64,000 nt of DNA, taken from the NCBI RefSeq assembly GCF_037094465.1, contig NZ_CP146609.1, positions 1,551,501-1,615,500 on the forward strand. The letters run 5' to 3'. The notes under the pieces were generated by a model. It ran no database searches. It worked only from the letters and a program-made list of their open reading frames with translations, and was not told where the DNA came from. Shown in pieces: positions 9,170 through 17,635 of this stretch (within the stretch, counting starts at the first letter, position 1; every line of letters starts with the position of its first letter). The position numbers and the translations under genes are program-made. The DNA is from Pseudodesulfovibrio sp. 5S69. GTDB taxonomy: Bacteria; Desulfobacterota; Desulfovibrionia; Desulfovibrionales; Desulfovibrionaceae.

Positions 9170-10078
9170 ATGAGTACCATGGATATTCTGAAAAAGAGTG
9201 AAGATATGGTTTCACCCGGCCTGTCCGCCTGCCAGGGATGCACGGCCGAGCTCTCGCTGCGCACCGCGTTCAAGGTGTTCGGCTCCAAGACCGTGCTGGG
9301 CGTCCCCCCGGGATGCATCGCCGGAGTGGGCGTGCCGGGCTGGGGCGTGAAGACCGGCATGAAGACGCCGGTGGTCATGCCGCTTCTGGGCAACAGCGCG
9401 GCCCTCATGGCCGGGGTCAAGCAGGCTTACGCCAAGATCGACCCCGAGGTGCACTGCGTGGTCTTCGCCGGTGACGGCGCCACCGTGGACTCCGGGTTGC
9501 AGACTCTTTCCGCGGCGGCGGAGCGCGGCGAGAACATCATCTACATCTGCTACGACAACGAAGGCTACATGAACACCGGGTTCCAGAAGAGCGGCACCAC
9601 CCCGCACGGGGCGCACATGTCGACTTCCCCCTCGGGGCCGTACAGCCGGGGCAACATCGGCTTCAAGAAGGATGTCCCGCTGATGCTCGCGGTCCAGGAC
9701 GCGGCCTACGTGGCCACGCTCTGCCCGAGCCACATCCAGGACTTCGTCAAGAAGGTCCGCCGGGCCACGGAGATCAAGGACGGGCTGAGCTACCTGCACA
9801 TCATGTCCCCCTGTCCCACGGGGTGGGGGATCAAGCCCGACCAGAGCATCCAGTATGCCCGCCGCGCCGTCGAGTCGCTCTATTTCCCGCTGTTCGAGTA
9901 CGACCACGGGACCTACACCATCTCCCGCCCCACGCTCCGCGCCGCGGAGAAACCCCGGCCCGTCGCCGAGTTCTACCAGGGACAGCGGCGGTTCCGGCAC
10001 ATGAGCGAGGAGGAGATCCAGCGCATCCAGGACGACGTGGACCGGAAGTGGAGCCTGCTGAAAAAGCTCGCCTCCTGA
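9170..10078 (+). CDS. 2-oxoacid:ferredoxin oxidoreductase, beta subunit (thiamine diphosphate-binding)
   Basis: 302 residues. The thiamine diphosphate motif is clear: GDGATVDSGLQTL, then YDNEGYMNTG. The N-terminal LSACQGCTAELSLR carries the two cysteines, and with a third downstream they ligate the proximal [4Fe-4S] cluster in this family. AGAAGGAA sits just upstream of the ATG. It is the fourth gene of the oxidoreductase operon and is followed 163 bp later by butyrate kinase in the same direction. Confidence 0.9.
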   Translation: MSTMDILKKSEDMVSPGLSACQGCTAELSLRTAFKVFGSKTVLGVPPGCIAGVGVPGWGVKTGMKTPVVMPLLGNSAALMAGVKQAYAKIDPEVHCVVFAGDGATVDSGLQTLSAAAERGENIIYICYDNEGYMNTGFQKSGTTPHGAHMSTSPSGPYSRGNIGFKKDVPLMLAVQDAAYVATLCPSHIQDFVKKVRRATEIKDGLSYLHIMSPCPTGWGIKPDQSIQYARRAVESLYFPLFEYDHGTYTISRPTLRAAEKPRPVAEFYQGQRRFRHMSEEEIQRIQDDVDRKWSLLKKLAS

Positions 10079-10241
10079 CGGCCGCGTCGCGCCCGGACCC
10101 GACGTTCCGGGTATTTTGAGAATCCCCCATCCCTTACCCCCAGTCGTCCATGGCCCCCCTCCGGGATCATGGACGGCCCGGGCGGGGCGGGCCGGGTGCG
10201 TCCGGCGCGGCCCTCGGGGTACCGTTGCAAGGAGAACCAAC

Positions 10242-11366
10242 GTGCAGCATTCCATTTTGGCAATCAATTTCGGTTCCACGTCCACCAAGCTGGCCTGGTA
10301 CATGGATGAGGAACTCCAGGCCAGGGAGACCGTCCAGCACGACCCGGAACGGATCATGCGTTTCGACACCCTGCTGGACCAGCAACCCATGCGCCGGGCG
10401 GCTATCGAGGACTTTCTCGGCCGGCACGGAGTCGATCCGCACTCGCTGACCGCCGTGGTCAGCCGGGGCGGTCAGACCCGACCGCTGCCGAGCGGGGTCT
10501 ACCGCATCAACGGGCTGATGCTCGACGACGTGCGCAGCGGTTGCTGGGGTACGCACGCCACCAACCTGGGCGTGGTCCTGGCGCACGCGCTGGGCGCGGA
10601 GTGGGGCTGCGAGCCCATGGTCGTGGACCCGCCGGTTTCGGACGAGTTCGCCCCCCTGGCCCGGATCACGGGCATGCCGGAACTCAAGCGCCAGAGCAGC
10701 TTCCACGTACTGAACCAGAAGGCGGCGGCCCTGCGCCACTGCCGCGAGCAGGGACTGCGCTACGAGGCGTGCCGCTTCGTGGGGGTCCATCTCGGCGGCG
10801 GGATTTCCGTGTGCGCGCACGAGGACGGCCGCCTGGTGGACGCCAACAACGCCCTGGACGGGGATGGACCGTTTTCACCGGCCCGCGCCGGGACACTGCC
10901 CAGCGGAGCCCTGGTCCGGCTGTGTTTTTCCGAACGATTCAGCGAGGCGGAGATCCTGGAAAAGATCAACGGCAAGGGGGGCGTCATGGCCCACCTGGGA
11001 ACCACCGACATCGTCGAGGTGGAGCGCCGCATCGCGGGCGGCGACACCCGCGCGGAACTGATCCTGGACGCCATGTGCTACCAGGTGGCCAAGGAGGTCG
11101 GCGCCATGTCCACCGTGCTCGAAGGGCGCGTGGACGCCATCCTGTTCACCGGCGGCATCGCCCATTCCGGCCGGGTTACGGGCCGCATCCGGGAACGGGT
11201 CGAGTTCATCGCCCCGGTGTACGTGTATCCGGGGGAGGATGAGATGCAGTCCCTGTCGCAGGGGGCCCTGGCCGCGCTCACCGGGACCCGTCCTTGTCTG
11301 GAGTTGACCGCTCCCGCCGACGCGGCGCCGGAGAGGGCCGCGGGTGAATCCCTACTCAACCAATAA
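10242..11366 (+). CDS. buk: Butyrate kinase
   Basis: 374 residues, near the usual family length. ASKHA-fold motifs are present: INFGSTSTK near the N terminus (phosphate 1 loop), GVHLGGGISV in the middle, and LFTGGIAHSGR near the C terminus. The GTG at 10242 is chosen because AAGGAGAA sits 5 bp upstream and the family N terminus starts here. It converts butyryl or isobutyryl phosphate plus ADP to the acid plus ATP. With the next gene (ptb) and the oxidoreductase upstream it completes substrate-level phosphorylation from a 2-oxoacid. Confidence 0.92.
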   Translation: MQHSILAINFGSTSTKLAWYMDEELQARETVQHDPERIMRFDTLLDQQPMRRAAIEDFLGRHGVDPHSLTAVVSRGGQTRPLPSGVYRINGLMLDDVRSGCWGTHATNLGVVLAHALGAEWGCEPMVVDPPVSDEFAPLARITGMPELKRQSSFHVLNQKAAALRHCREQGLRYEACRFVGVHLGGGISVCAHEDGRLVDANNALDGDGPFSPARAGTLPSGALVRLCFSERFSEAEILEKINGKGGVMAHLGTTDIVEVERRIAGGDTRAELILDAMCYQVAKEVGAMSTVLEGRVDAILFTGGIAHSGRVTGRIRERVEFIAPVYVYPGEDEMQSLSQGALAALTGTRPCLELTAPADAAPERAAGESLLNQ

Positions 11367-11377
11367 GGAGAAATCCA

Positions 11378-12295
11378 TTGTTCACATCATTTGACGCAAT
11401 GTCGGCCTATTGGCGGGAACATGCGGCCCCCGCCCGGATCGGCGTCGCCTGTCCCGAGGATGCGGTCATCATGAAGGCGGTGCTGCTCGCCCATGAGCTG
11501 GGCATCGTGAATCCGGTGCTGGTCGGCGACCAGGAGGCGATCGTCACGCTGCTGAAGGCCGAGGACCGGACGCCCGGTGATTTCGAGATCGTGCACGTGC
11601 CGGACGAGGCCCGCGCCGGAGAATACGTGGCCGAGGGCGTGGCCGCGGGGAATTTCGCCGCGCCCATGAAGGGCCACATGCAGACGGCCCGCTTCCTGCG
11701 CCCGCTGCTGGACAAGGAGCGGGGCGTGGTGCCCCGCAACGGGCTGCTCAACCAGGTCACCGTGTACGAGGAGCCCTCCGGGACCCGCCTGCGGCTGATC
11801 TGCGACTGCGCCGTGAACATCGCCCCGGACCTGCAGCAGATGGCCTCCATCGTGAAGAACGCGGTGCTCCTCGCCCACCGGCTCGGCTGCGCACGGCCCA
11901 GGGTGGCCGTGATCGCCCCCCTGGAGAGCGTGAACCCGGACATCCCGTCCACCGTGAACGCGGCCCTGCTGTCCAAGATGGCGGACCGGGGATATTTCGG
12001 GGAGGCGGACGTCGACGGGCCGCTGGCCCTGGATCTGGCCGTGTCGCCGAAGGCGGCGGAACTCAAGGGAATCGGCGGCCCCGTGGCCGGCAACGCGGAC
12101 ATCATGGTCGCGCCCGGACTGGACGCCGGAAACATGACCCACAAGGCGTTGGTGCACATCGCGGGCCTGAAGACGGCCGGTGTGGTGACCGGCGGCACGC
12201 GGCCCATCATCATGACCTCGCGCACCGACTCCGTCGAAGACAAGATGCGTTCGATTCTTACCGCGATGCTCGCAGGAACAGGCGTGGACCGCTGA
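11378..12295 (+). CDS. ptb: Phosphate butyryltransferase (phosphotransbutyrylase)
   Basis: 305 residues of the phosphate acetyl/butyryltransferase fold; ESVNPDIPSTVNAALLSKMADRG, AGNADIMVAPGLDAGN and TGGTRPIIMTSRTDS are typical. A rare TTG start (11378) is supported by AAGGAG 7 bp upstream and by only 11 bp from the buk stop. It swaps CoA of butyryl- or isobutyryl-CoA for phosphate and so feeds butyrate kinase. The order buk-ptb is the reverse of the common clostridial ptb-buk. Confidence 0.9.
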   Translation: MFTSFDAMSAYWREHAAPARIGVACPEDAVIMKAVLLAHELGIVNPVLVGDQEAIVTLLKAEDRTPGDFEIVHVPDEARAGEYVAEGVAAGNFAAPMKGHMQTARFLRPLLDKERGVVPRNGLLNQVTVYEEPSGTRLRLICDCAVNIAPDLQQMASIVKNAVLLAHRLGCARPRVAVIAPLESVNPDIPSTVNAALLSKMADRGYFGEADVDGPLALDLAVSPKAAELKGIGGPVAGNADIMVAPGLDAGNMTHKALVHIAGLKTAGVVTGGTRPIIMTSRTDSVEDKMRSILTAMLAGTGVDR

Positions 12296-12325
12296 CCTCG
12301 CCCGCTTCGGCGGTGCGGCCGCGCC

Positions 12326-12364
12326 CGGGCCCGGAACGTTTGCACGGCGAACGTTTCGGGCCCG
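12326..12364 (+). terminator. Hairpin after ptb
   Basis: CGGGCCCGGAACGTT pairs with AACGTTTCGGGCCCG (15 bp with one G-T pair) around a 9-base loop, 30 bp after the ptb stop. It is followed only by TTTGCG. Confidence 0.55.
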
Positions 12365-12568
12365 TTTGCGTTCGGCCGTTTCCGTTTCGCAACGTAACCG
12401 GCCTTTCTACATAATATTTGCTTCTACACGCCTTTGTCTCTAAGGTATGGCAATGAACGGGGCGTTTCGTCCCATGACCTCGCCTTCCCGGATTCCCTGC
12501 CGTTTGAACAGCGTGTTCGCGTCCGGGGAAGCGCTGAAATCGAAACCTGCTGCCTGGAGAGACCGCGC

Positions 12569-13018
12569 ATGGCCGAACTGGATGCCCTTGACAAGAAGAT
12601 CCTGGATTTGCTGATGAAAGACGGGCGGATGCCCATTGCGCAGATCGCGCAGCAGATCGAACTCTCGCGGGTCGGTGCGCGGGAGCGCATCAACAAGCTC
12701 AAGAAGCGCGGGGTAATCACCAAGTTCATTCCGCTGATCGACAACATCGCCATCGGGTACACCTGTTCCGCGTTCCTGGACATCGAGGTCGGGCCCCAGT
12801 CCTTGGAGTCCGTGGCCGAAGAACTGACCGAGCTGGATGAGATCATGGTCGTCTACCTGATGACCGGCAACGTGAGCCTCCATGCCCACGCCCTGATGCT
12901 CGACAACAAGCACCTCGCGGAATTCCTCCGGACCAAGATCTACCGCATTCCGGGCATCACCAACGTCAACGTGAGCGTCATGCTCAAGCGGTACAAGACC
13001 GAGCTGAACCTGCTCTGA
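12569..13018 (+). CDS. Lrp/AsnC-family transcriptional regulator
   Basis: 149 residues. An N-terminal winged helix (LDALDKKILDLLMKDGRMPIAQIAQQIELS, then RINKLKKRGVITKF) is followed by the RAM ligand domain. The ATG at 12569 has GGAGA 8 bp upstream. Family members respond to amino acids or their keto acids. Its place between the 2-oxoacid oxidoreductase operon and the 2-hydroxycarboxylate transporter makes it the natural regulator of both, which have matching promoters. That link is inferred. A strong terminator follows. Confidence 0.88.
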   Translation: MAELDALDKKILDLLMKDGRMPIAQIAQQIELSRVGARERINKLKKRGVITKFIPLIDNIAIGYTCSAFLDIEVGPQSLESVAEELTELDEIMVVYLMTGNVSLHAHALMLDNKHLAEFLRTKIYRIPGITNVNVSVMLKRYKTELNLL

Positions 13019-13093
13019 GGCCCTGGCGGCCCTTTTCGGATCGAGCCGGGCAACCGGGGCCGTTCGCGCCCCGCCCGACATCGCCCGCACGGA

Positions 13094-13129
13094 GACGGGA
13101 ACCTCAGATGGAGGTTCCCGTCTTTTTTT
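13094..13129 (+). terminator. Rho-independent terminator after the Lrp-type gene
   Basis: Perfect 12-bp stem GACGGGAACCTC / GAGGTTCCCGTC with a 5-base loop and seven T. Confidence 0.9.
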
Positions 13130-13792
13130 GCGCCGGGCCGGTATCCGGGACCGCCGCGAATTCGGCTCCAGGGGGCTCCCCGCCTCGGTGCCCGACGGCA
13201 GCATCGATCTGCCGGCATTGTTTATTTACATTCGTCATATTCACACTTCGTTTGTTTACTAATCGTCAATGATCGCTCAACCCAAGCAGGGGGTGGCCCG
13301 GAGGAGGGCGTCGTGCATTCCGCGCCGGGCGCGCCCTGGCCGCGCGGCCGATACAAAGAGGGGCCGGAAAACTGTTGTTTCGACTATATGGAATAAAAAA
13401 TGGACAAATAACTTCCGATTCGTCTTAAAAATGATTTTTCCTATTTACAAAGGTAGAGTAGCGCGCTAGGTTGCGCATAGTTTAGACAGATGGACAAGCT
13501 GGGCCCAGAGTTCTGTCTGCAAGGAATGGATTCGTCAGGGGAGTTGATCAGACCTGCCGGCGGGAGGGAACCCGTTCGGAGGGCAGTGTTTCCGCGCGGA
13601 AAGGACGTGCACAGGCGCTGTTTCGATCGAGACTCCCGGAGTTTAGGCGTTGCAGTGAATGAAACGTGGCGGCGGTGAAGAGAGCCTGTTCCCGGATCGA
13701 CGTCCGGAAGGATTCCGTTGCCGAAAAAGCTGAATGGGACGAATGTGGACGCCCTGTGCGGACGCTCTCGTCCGGCAGTGAGGAGATGCTTC
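13130..13792. other. Long intergenic region upstream of the transporter operon
   Basis: No convincing gene in about 660 bp. It carries AT-rich patches (13215-13265 and 13370-13455) and a predicted promoter at 13445-13474, leaving a long leader of roughly 310 bases before the transporter start. I see no recognised riboswitch. Confidence 0.45.
13445..13474 (+). promoter_or_regulatory. Predicted sigma-70 promoter of the 2-hydroxycarboxylate transporter operon
   Basis: TTTACA and TAGGTT with a 17-bp spacer, in the longer shared frame TTTACAA-N16-TAGGTTGC that also occurs at 7061-7091. Both lie in AT-rich patches. Confidence 0.5.
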
Positions 13793-15094
13793 ATGACCAT
13801 TAAGAATTTATCGTGGCCGGTCGTCCTCGTAGGGACTGCGCTGGTAATGCTGTTAGTATATACGCACAAACTTCCGAACAACGTCATGGGCGCCTATGGG
13901 CTCATGTTCATTCTGGGGATAGTGTTCGGAGAAATCGGTTCGCGGGTGTCGTTCATCCGGAATTGGCTCGGCGGCGGTCCCATCATGTGCATCTTCGGGC
14001 CGTCCCTGATGATCTATTTCGGCATGCTTCCGCCGGAGTCCATCGGGCTGATGAAGGATTTCATGAAAGGCTCGCCGAGCTTCTTCAACTTCTTCATCAC
14101 CTTCCTCATCTGCGGCGCGATGCTGTCCATCTCCCGGCGCATCCTGCTGCAATCCACCCTCAAGTTCCTGCCCACCGTGCTGGCGGCCATCTTCGGCGGC
14201 TGCATCCTGGCGGCCCTCGGCGGGCTGGTCACGGGATACGGCGCGGTCAAGGCCGTGATGCTGCTCGCCGTGCCCATCATCGGCGGCGGCGTTGGAGCCG
14301 GTGCGCTGCCCCTGTCGCAGATCTATTCGCAGACCGCCGCCATGACCACCGAGCAGATGCTCTCCGTCGTCATGCCCGCGGTCGTGCTCGGCAACATCCT
14401 GGCCATTCTCTTCGCCATCGCGCTGAACCGGATCGGCAAGAAATACCCCGGCCTGACCGGCAACGGGCAGATCATGAAGATCGACGATTCCGAGCTGCGC
14501 ACCGCCCTGGAAAACGAGAAGGCGCACAGGGAGTCCATCCCGGTGAGCATCGAAGGGCTGGGCGTCGGCTTCTTCATCAGCGTGACCTTCTATCTCGCGG
14601 CATTCGCCATCAACCGCTTCCTGGTCCCCAGCGTGCACACGTTCGTCTGGCTGATCCTGTTGCTGACCATCGCCAAGGCCGCCAAGGTCCTGCCGGAATC
14701 TCTCGAGGTCTCCACCATCCACTGGTCGCAGACCTGGGTGAAGAACCTGCTCTTCGCGGCGTTGGTGCCCATCGGCATCGCCTACATGAACATGGAGCAG
14801 GTCATCGCGGCCGTGTCCAACCCGGCCTACGTGATCATCTCCATCCTGACCGTCCTGGGCTCCCTCCTGGGCGCCGGGCTCATCGGGGTGGTCCTGAAGC
14901 TGTTCTTCGTGGAGTCCTCCATCGCGGGCGGACTGTGCATGGCCAACATGGCCCAGACGGGCGACCTCGCCACCCTGGCGGCGGCGGAACGGCTGGAGCT
15001 GCTGCCTTACTCGGCCTACGCTTCGCGCATCGGCGGCTCCATCGTGCTGGTCCTTGCCGGATTGCTGGTCTCGGCCATCGGACTCGGCATGTAA
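13793..15094 (+). CDS. 2-hydroxycarboxylate transporter (2HCT/CitS family)
   Basis: 433 residues, about eleven membrane helices. The paired GGxG loops typical of 2HCT proteins are visible: PIIGGGVGAGALPLSQ in the first half and MANMAQTGDLA in the second half. ATG at 13793 with AGGAG 7 bp upstream; the open frame starting 75 bp earlier lacks a ribosome site. Family members take up citrate, malate or lactate, by Na+ or H+ symport or precursor/product exchange. It is followed by two genes in the same direction. The substrate cannot be read from the sequence; a 2-hydroxyacid related to the 2-oxoacid route upstream is plausible. Confidence 0.88.
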   Translation: MTIKNLSWPVVLVGTALVMLLVYTHKLPNNVMGAYGLMFILGIVFGEIGSRVSFIRNWLGGGPIMCIFGPSLMIYFGMLPPESIGLMKDFMKGSPSFFNFFITFLICGAMLSISRRILLQSTLKFLPTVLAAIFGGCILAALGGLVTGYGAVKAVMLLAVPIIGGGVGAGALPLSQIYSQTAAMTTEQMLSVVMPAVVLGNILAILFAIALNRIGKKYPGLTGNGQIMKIDDSELRTALENEKAHRESIPVSIEGLGVGFFISVTFYLAAFAINRFLVPSVHTFVWLILLLTIAKAAKVLPESLEVSTIHWSQTWVKNLLFAALVPIGIAYMNMEQVIAAVSNPAYVIISILTVLGSLLGAGLIGVVLKLFFVESSIAGGLCMANMAQTGDLATLAAAERLELLPYSAYASRIGGSIVLVLAGLLVSAIGLGM

Positions 15095-15148
15095 CCCCGG
15101 CAGCGGGCAACAATACGGCCGGCCCCGGGCCGGTCTCAAGGAGGAAAT

Positions 15149-15877
15149 ATGAAAATCGAATATGAGAAGTGCAAGGCGTGCGGCCTGTGCATCCCGTTTT
15201 GCCCGGTGGGCGCCATCGGCAAGGAAGGCGACCGGGTGGTCATTGATCAGGAAGAGTGCGTGGAATGCTGCCTCTGCCTGCGCAACAGCAAGTGCCCGAC
15301 GGAGGCCCTCTACCAGGAGGCGCTCCAGATGCCGCGGTCCATCCGCAAGGCGTTCAGCGATCCGCTCGGCAAGCACGAGAACACCGACCTGGGCCATCTG
15401 GGCCGGGGAACGGAAGAGGTCAAGACCAACGACGTGACCGGGCTGGTGCACGGCACCGAGTACATCGCCATGGCCGTGGAGCCGGGCCGTCCCCTGGTGG
15501 GCGCGCGCATCTCGGACGTGGAGAAGATCGCCATGGCCATCGCGCCCTACGTGGTCTCCTACGACCAGAACAATCCCACCACCAAGCTGATGATCGATCA
15601 GAAAAAGGGGCTGTTCGAGCCGTCCATCAAGAACGAGAAGGTGCTTTCCTGCATCCTGGAGTTCAAGCTCGCGGCCAAGGATCTGAATTCGGTGATGAAG
15701 GCCTTCGAGGAAGTGGGAAAGGAAGTGGACACCGTGTTCAGCGTGGGCGTCATCGCGGCCACGGACGAGCAGGGCAACTGTCCCGCCGAGGCCGTCATCC
15801 GCAAGCGGGGCATCACCTTCCTGGAGACCTCCACCAAGGTCAACATGGGTCTGGGCAAGCCGCTGTTCACCGCGTAG
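15149..15877 (+). CDS. 4Fe-4S dicluster domain protein of unknown role
   Basis: 242 residues. The N-terminal third is a ferredoxin-like domain with CKACGLCIPFCPVGA and CVECCLCLRNSKCP, the second cluster carrying an extra cysteine (ECCLC). The rest (about 70-242) is a domain I do not recognise. It starts near LVHGTEYIAMAVEPGRPLVGAR and ends without further cysteine motifs apart from two single cysteines. AGGAGGAAA precedes the ATG. Operon partner of the transporter upstream (54 bp) and of the next gene (42 bp). It may be part of a redox enzyme for the imported acid, but no function is shown. Confidence 0.8.
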   Translation: MKIEYEKCKACGLCIPFCPVGAIGKEGDRVVIDQEECVECCLCLRNSKCPTEALYQEALQMPRSIRKAFSDPLGKHENTDLGHLGRGTEEVKTNDVTGLVHGTEYIAMAVEPGRPLVGARISDVEKIAMAIAPYVVSYDQNNPTTKLMIDQKKGLFEPSIKNEKVLSCILEFKLAAKDLNSVMKAFEEVGKEVDTVFSVGVIAATDEQGNCPAEAVIRKRGITFLETSTKVNMGLGKPLFTA

Positions 15878-15919
15878 GCCCTGCCCCGTCAACCTTGCCA
15901 TCATAAAGAGGAACGAAAC

Positions 15920-16552
15920 ATGTCGCATACGCTTCATCGCATCAAGGACAAGCAGCCGGACGCGGACTATGTCGTGCTCGTCATGCCCGCACGGGGCATC
16001 AATAACGACGACGTTGTCGGGCATTATCAGAAATACATCGACATCTTCAAGAAATACAACCCGGTAAACATGGGCGGCATGAAGATCGGCCTGCTCCTGG
16101 ACAACACGCCGGAAGAGCTCAAGGTCAATGCCTGCGACGACGCGCCCATGGTCCACGCCGTCTTCAGGACCAAGGAGGACCTCACCGGGGTCCTGGGCGA
16201 GATCAAGGACAAGGACTACGGGTTCTCCGTGGTGGTTTCCGGGCTGCTGGACGACGTGCGTGACTGCGCCGAGAAGGTCGGGCTGAAGCCGCACTCCTAC
16301 AACTTCAGCCTCGGCGTCTACGGCGCGCTGGACAAGCTCCCCCCGCGCCCGGTCCTGGAGATCTGTACCATGTGCGGACACGCGATGGTTACCCCCGGCC
16401 TCGTGCAAAAGCTGGCGGCCGACATCCGCAAGGGCAAGACCACCACCGAAAAGGCGGCGGAGAAGCTCACCCGCCCCTGCATGTGCGGGATATTCAACAC
16501 GGCCAAGGCCAAGGCCGTCCTGGAAAGGATCGTGGAATCGCCGGAGGTGTAG
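15920..16552 (+). CDS. Conserved cysteine-containing protein, function unknown
   Basis: 210 residues, soluble, no signal peptide. The N-terminal half looks like an alpha/beta domain (DADYVVLVMPARGINNDD). The C-terminal half has CTMCGH and PCMCG, together four cysteines that could bind zinc or an iron-sulfur cluster. AGAGGAACG lies upstream of the ATG. Last gene of the operon with the 2HCT transporter and the 4Fe-4S protein; a strong terminator follows. I do not recognise the family. Constant pairing with the 4Fe-4S gene would suggest a two-subunit enzyme. Confidence 0.78.
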   Translation: MSHTLHRIKDKQPDADYVVLVMPARGINNDDVVGHYQKYIDIFKKYNPVNMGGMKIGLLLDNTPEELKVNACDDAPMVHAVFRTKEDLTGVLGEIKDKDYGFSVVVSGLLDDVRDCAEKVGLKPHSYNFSLGVYGALDKLPPRPVLEICTMCGHAMVTPGLVQKLAADIRKGKTTTEKAAEKLTRPCMCGIFNTAKAKAVLERIVESPEV

Positions 16553-16578
16553 TCCCCGACGCAAGCCCTCGGTTCATC

Positions 16579-16607
16579 GGCGGGAGCTTCGGCTCCCGCC
16601 TTTTTTT
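16579..16607 (+). terminator. Rho-independent terminator of the transporter operon
   Basis: GGCGGGAGC / GCTCCCGCC with a TTCG tetraloop followed by seven T. Confidence 0.92.
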
Positions 16608-16749
16608 GTGCCCTGTCCACGCCCCGGCGGCCACGGCTGCCGTCCCGCCGGGCCGGGACGCTCCGCGTCGGGAGCGCGGAAGAGGGCGCCGGTTGCTGTG
16701 CCCGGCAGTGGCGGCCCCGGCCATTTTTTCATCGGATGAATTTTTTGTG

Positions 16750-16798
16750 TTGACAGGTCCGGTCGTCGCGGCTAGTTAGTAAGTGACTATTTACTTAC
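16750..16798 (+). promoter_or_regulatory. Promoter with palindromic operator in front of tetR
   Basis: TTGACA at 16750 is followed by the inverted repeat GTAAGT-N8-ACTTAC (16779-16798), which overlaps the likely -10/start region just before the TetR-type gene. This fits autorepression. Confidence 0.6.
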
Positions 16799-16811
16799 AA
16801 ACGGAGACGAC

Positions 16812-17384
16812 ATGGCTCGACCGGCAGTGAAGAAACAGGACATGGAGAACGCGGCGATCCGGCTGTTCGCCACCAAGGGGCTGGCCCAGACCACGGTCAA
16901 GGACATCGCGTCTGAGGCCGGGGTGACCGAAGGGGCCCTGTACCGGCACTATCCGGGCAAGAACGCCATGGCCTGGCAACTGTTCTGCCGCGAGATCGAG
17001 ACGTTCTCCGCGGAGCTGGGCACGCGGATGTTCGCGCCGGGCGCGCCGCTGGCCGCCAGGGTGGAGGCGAGCGTCCGCTTCATCTTCGACTACTACGGGA
17101 AGTATCCCGTGCAGTTCGCCTTCATACTGCTGACCCAGCACGGGTTCCCGGAGGAGAGGATTTTGGACGTGGCCTCGAACCCCAACGACATGGTCGAGCG
17201 GTTTGTGGATGAGGCGGTCCGGGCGGGCGAGATTCCGTCCATGAACTCGAGCCTCGCCTCGGGCTTGGTGCTGGGGCTGGTCCTTCAGGTCATGGTCATG
17301 GACCGCTACGACCGCATCGAGATCGACGGCTCGGTGGTCGACGACGTGGTCAGCGCGGTCAAGCGCGTCCTGATGATCGGCTGA
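16812..17384 (+). CDS. TetR-family transcriptional regulator
   Basis: 190 residues. The N-terminal helix-turn-helix has AAIRLFATKGLAQTTVKDIASEAGVTEGALYRHY, the classic TetR signature. The ligand domain is unremarkable. ATG at 16812 with GGAG 7 bp upstream. Palindromic sites lie both before it (16779-16798) and after it (17439-17450), so it probably controls itself and the downstream genes. The downstream gene looks degraded, so the regulator may have lost its target. Confidence 0.88.
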   Translation: MARPAVKKQDMENAAIRLFATKGLAQTTVKDIASEAGVTEGALYRHYPGKNAMAWQLFCREIETFSAELGTRMFAPGAPLAARVEASVRFIFDYYGKYPVQFAFILLTQHGFPEERILDVASNPNDMVERFVDEAVRAGEIPSMNSSLASGLVLGLVLQVMVMDRYDRIEIDGSVVDDVVSAVKRVLMIG

Positions 17385-17438
17385 TTTTTCGGCGCGTGTT
17401 CCTGCGGGTGCGCGCCTTTTTTGAACGGTTATTAATAA

Positions 17439-17450
17439 GTGAACATTCAC
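17439..17450. promoter_or_regulatory. Second palindrome downstream of tetR
   Basis: GTGAA-CA-TTCAC within AATAAGTGAACATTCACA, followed by a strong ribosome site (AAAGGAGAG) and an ATG at 17469. Likely operator of a formerly functional transcription unit. Confidence 0.5.
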
Positions 17451-17635
17451 ACACAAAAGGAGAGGGATATGGCCAGGGTATTCGAAACAGCGGCGGCAGG
17501 GGCCTTGCCGGGCCGAGGTCTTCCAGATCCCGTGCAATTCCTGGCAGATTGTTGTGCCGGGGGGGGGGTGCCGTACGGTCTCCCATTTCCGATTCACCCT
17601 TTCCCCTCCGCGAGCGGGCATAACAGGAGCGTCTC

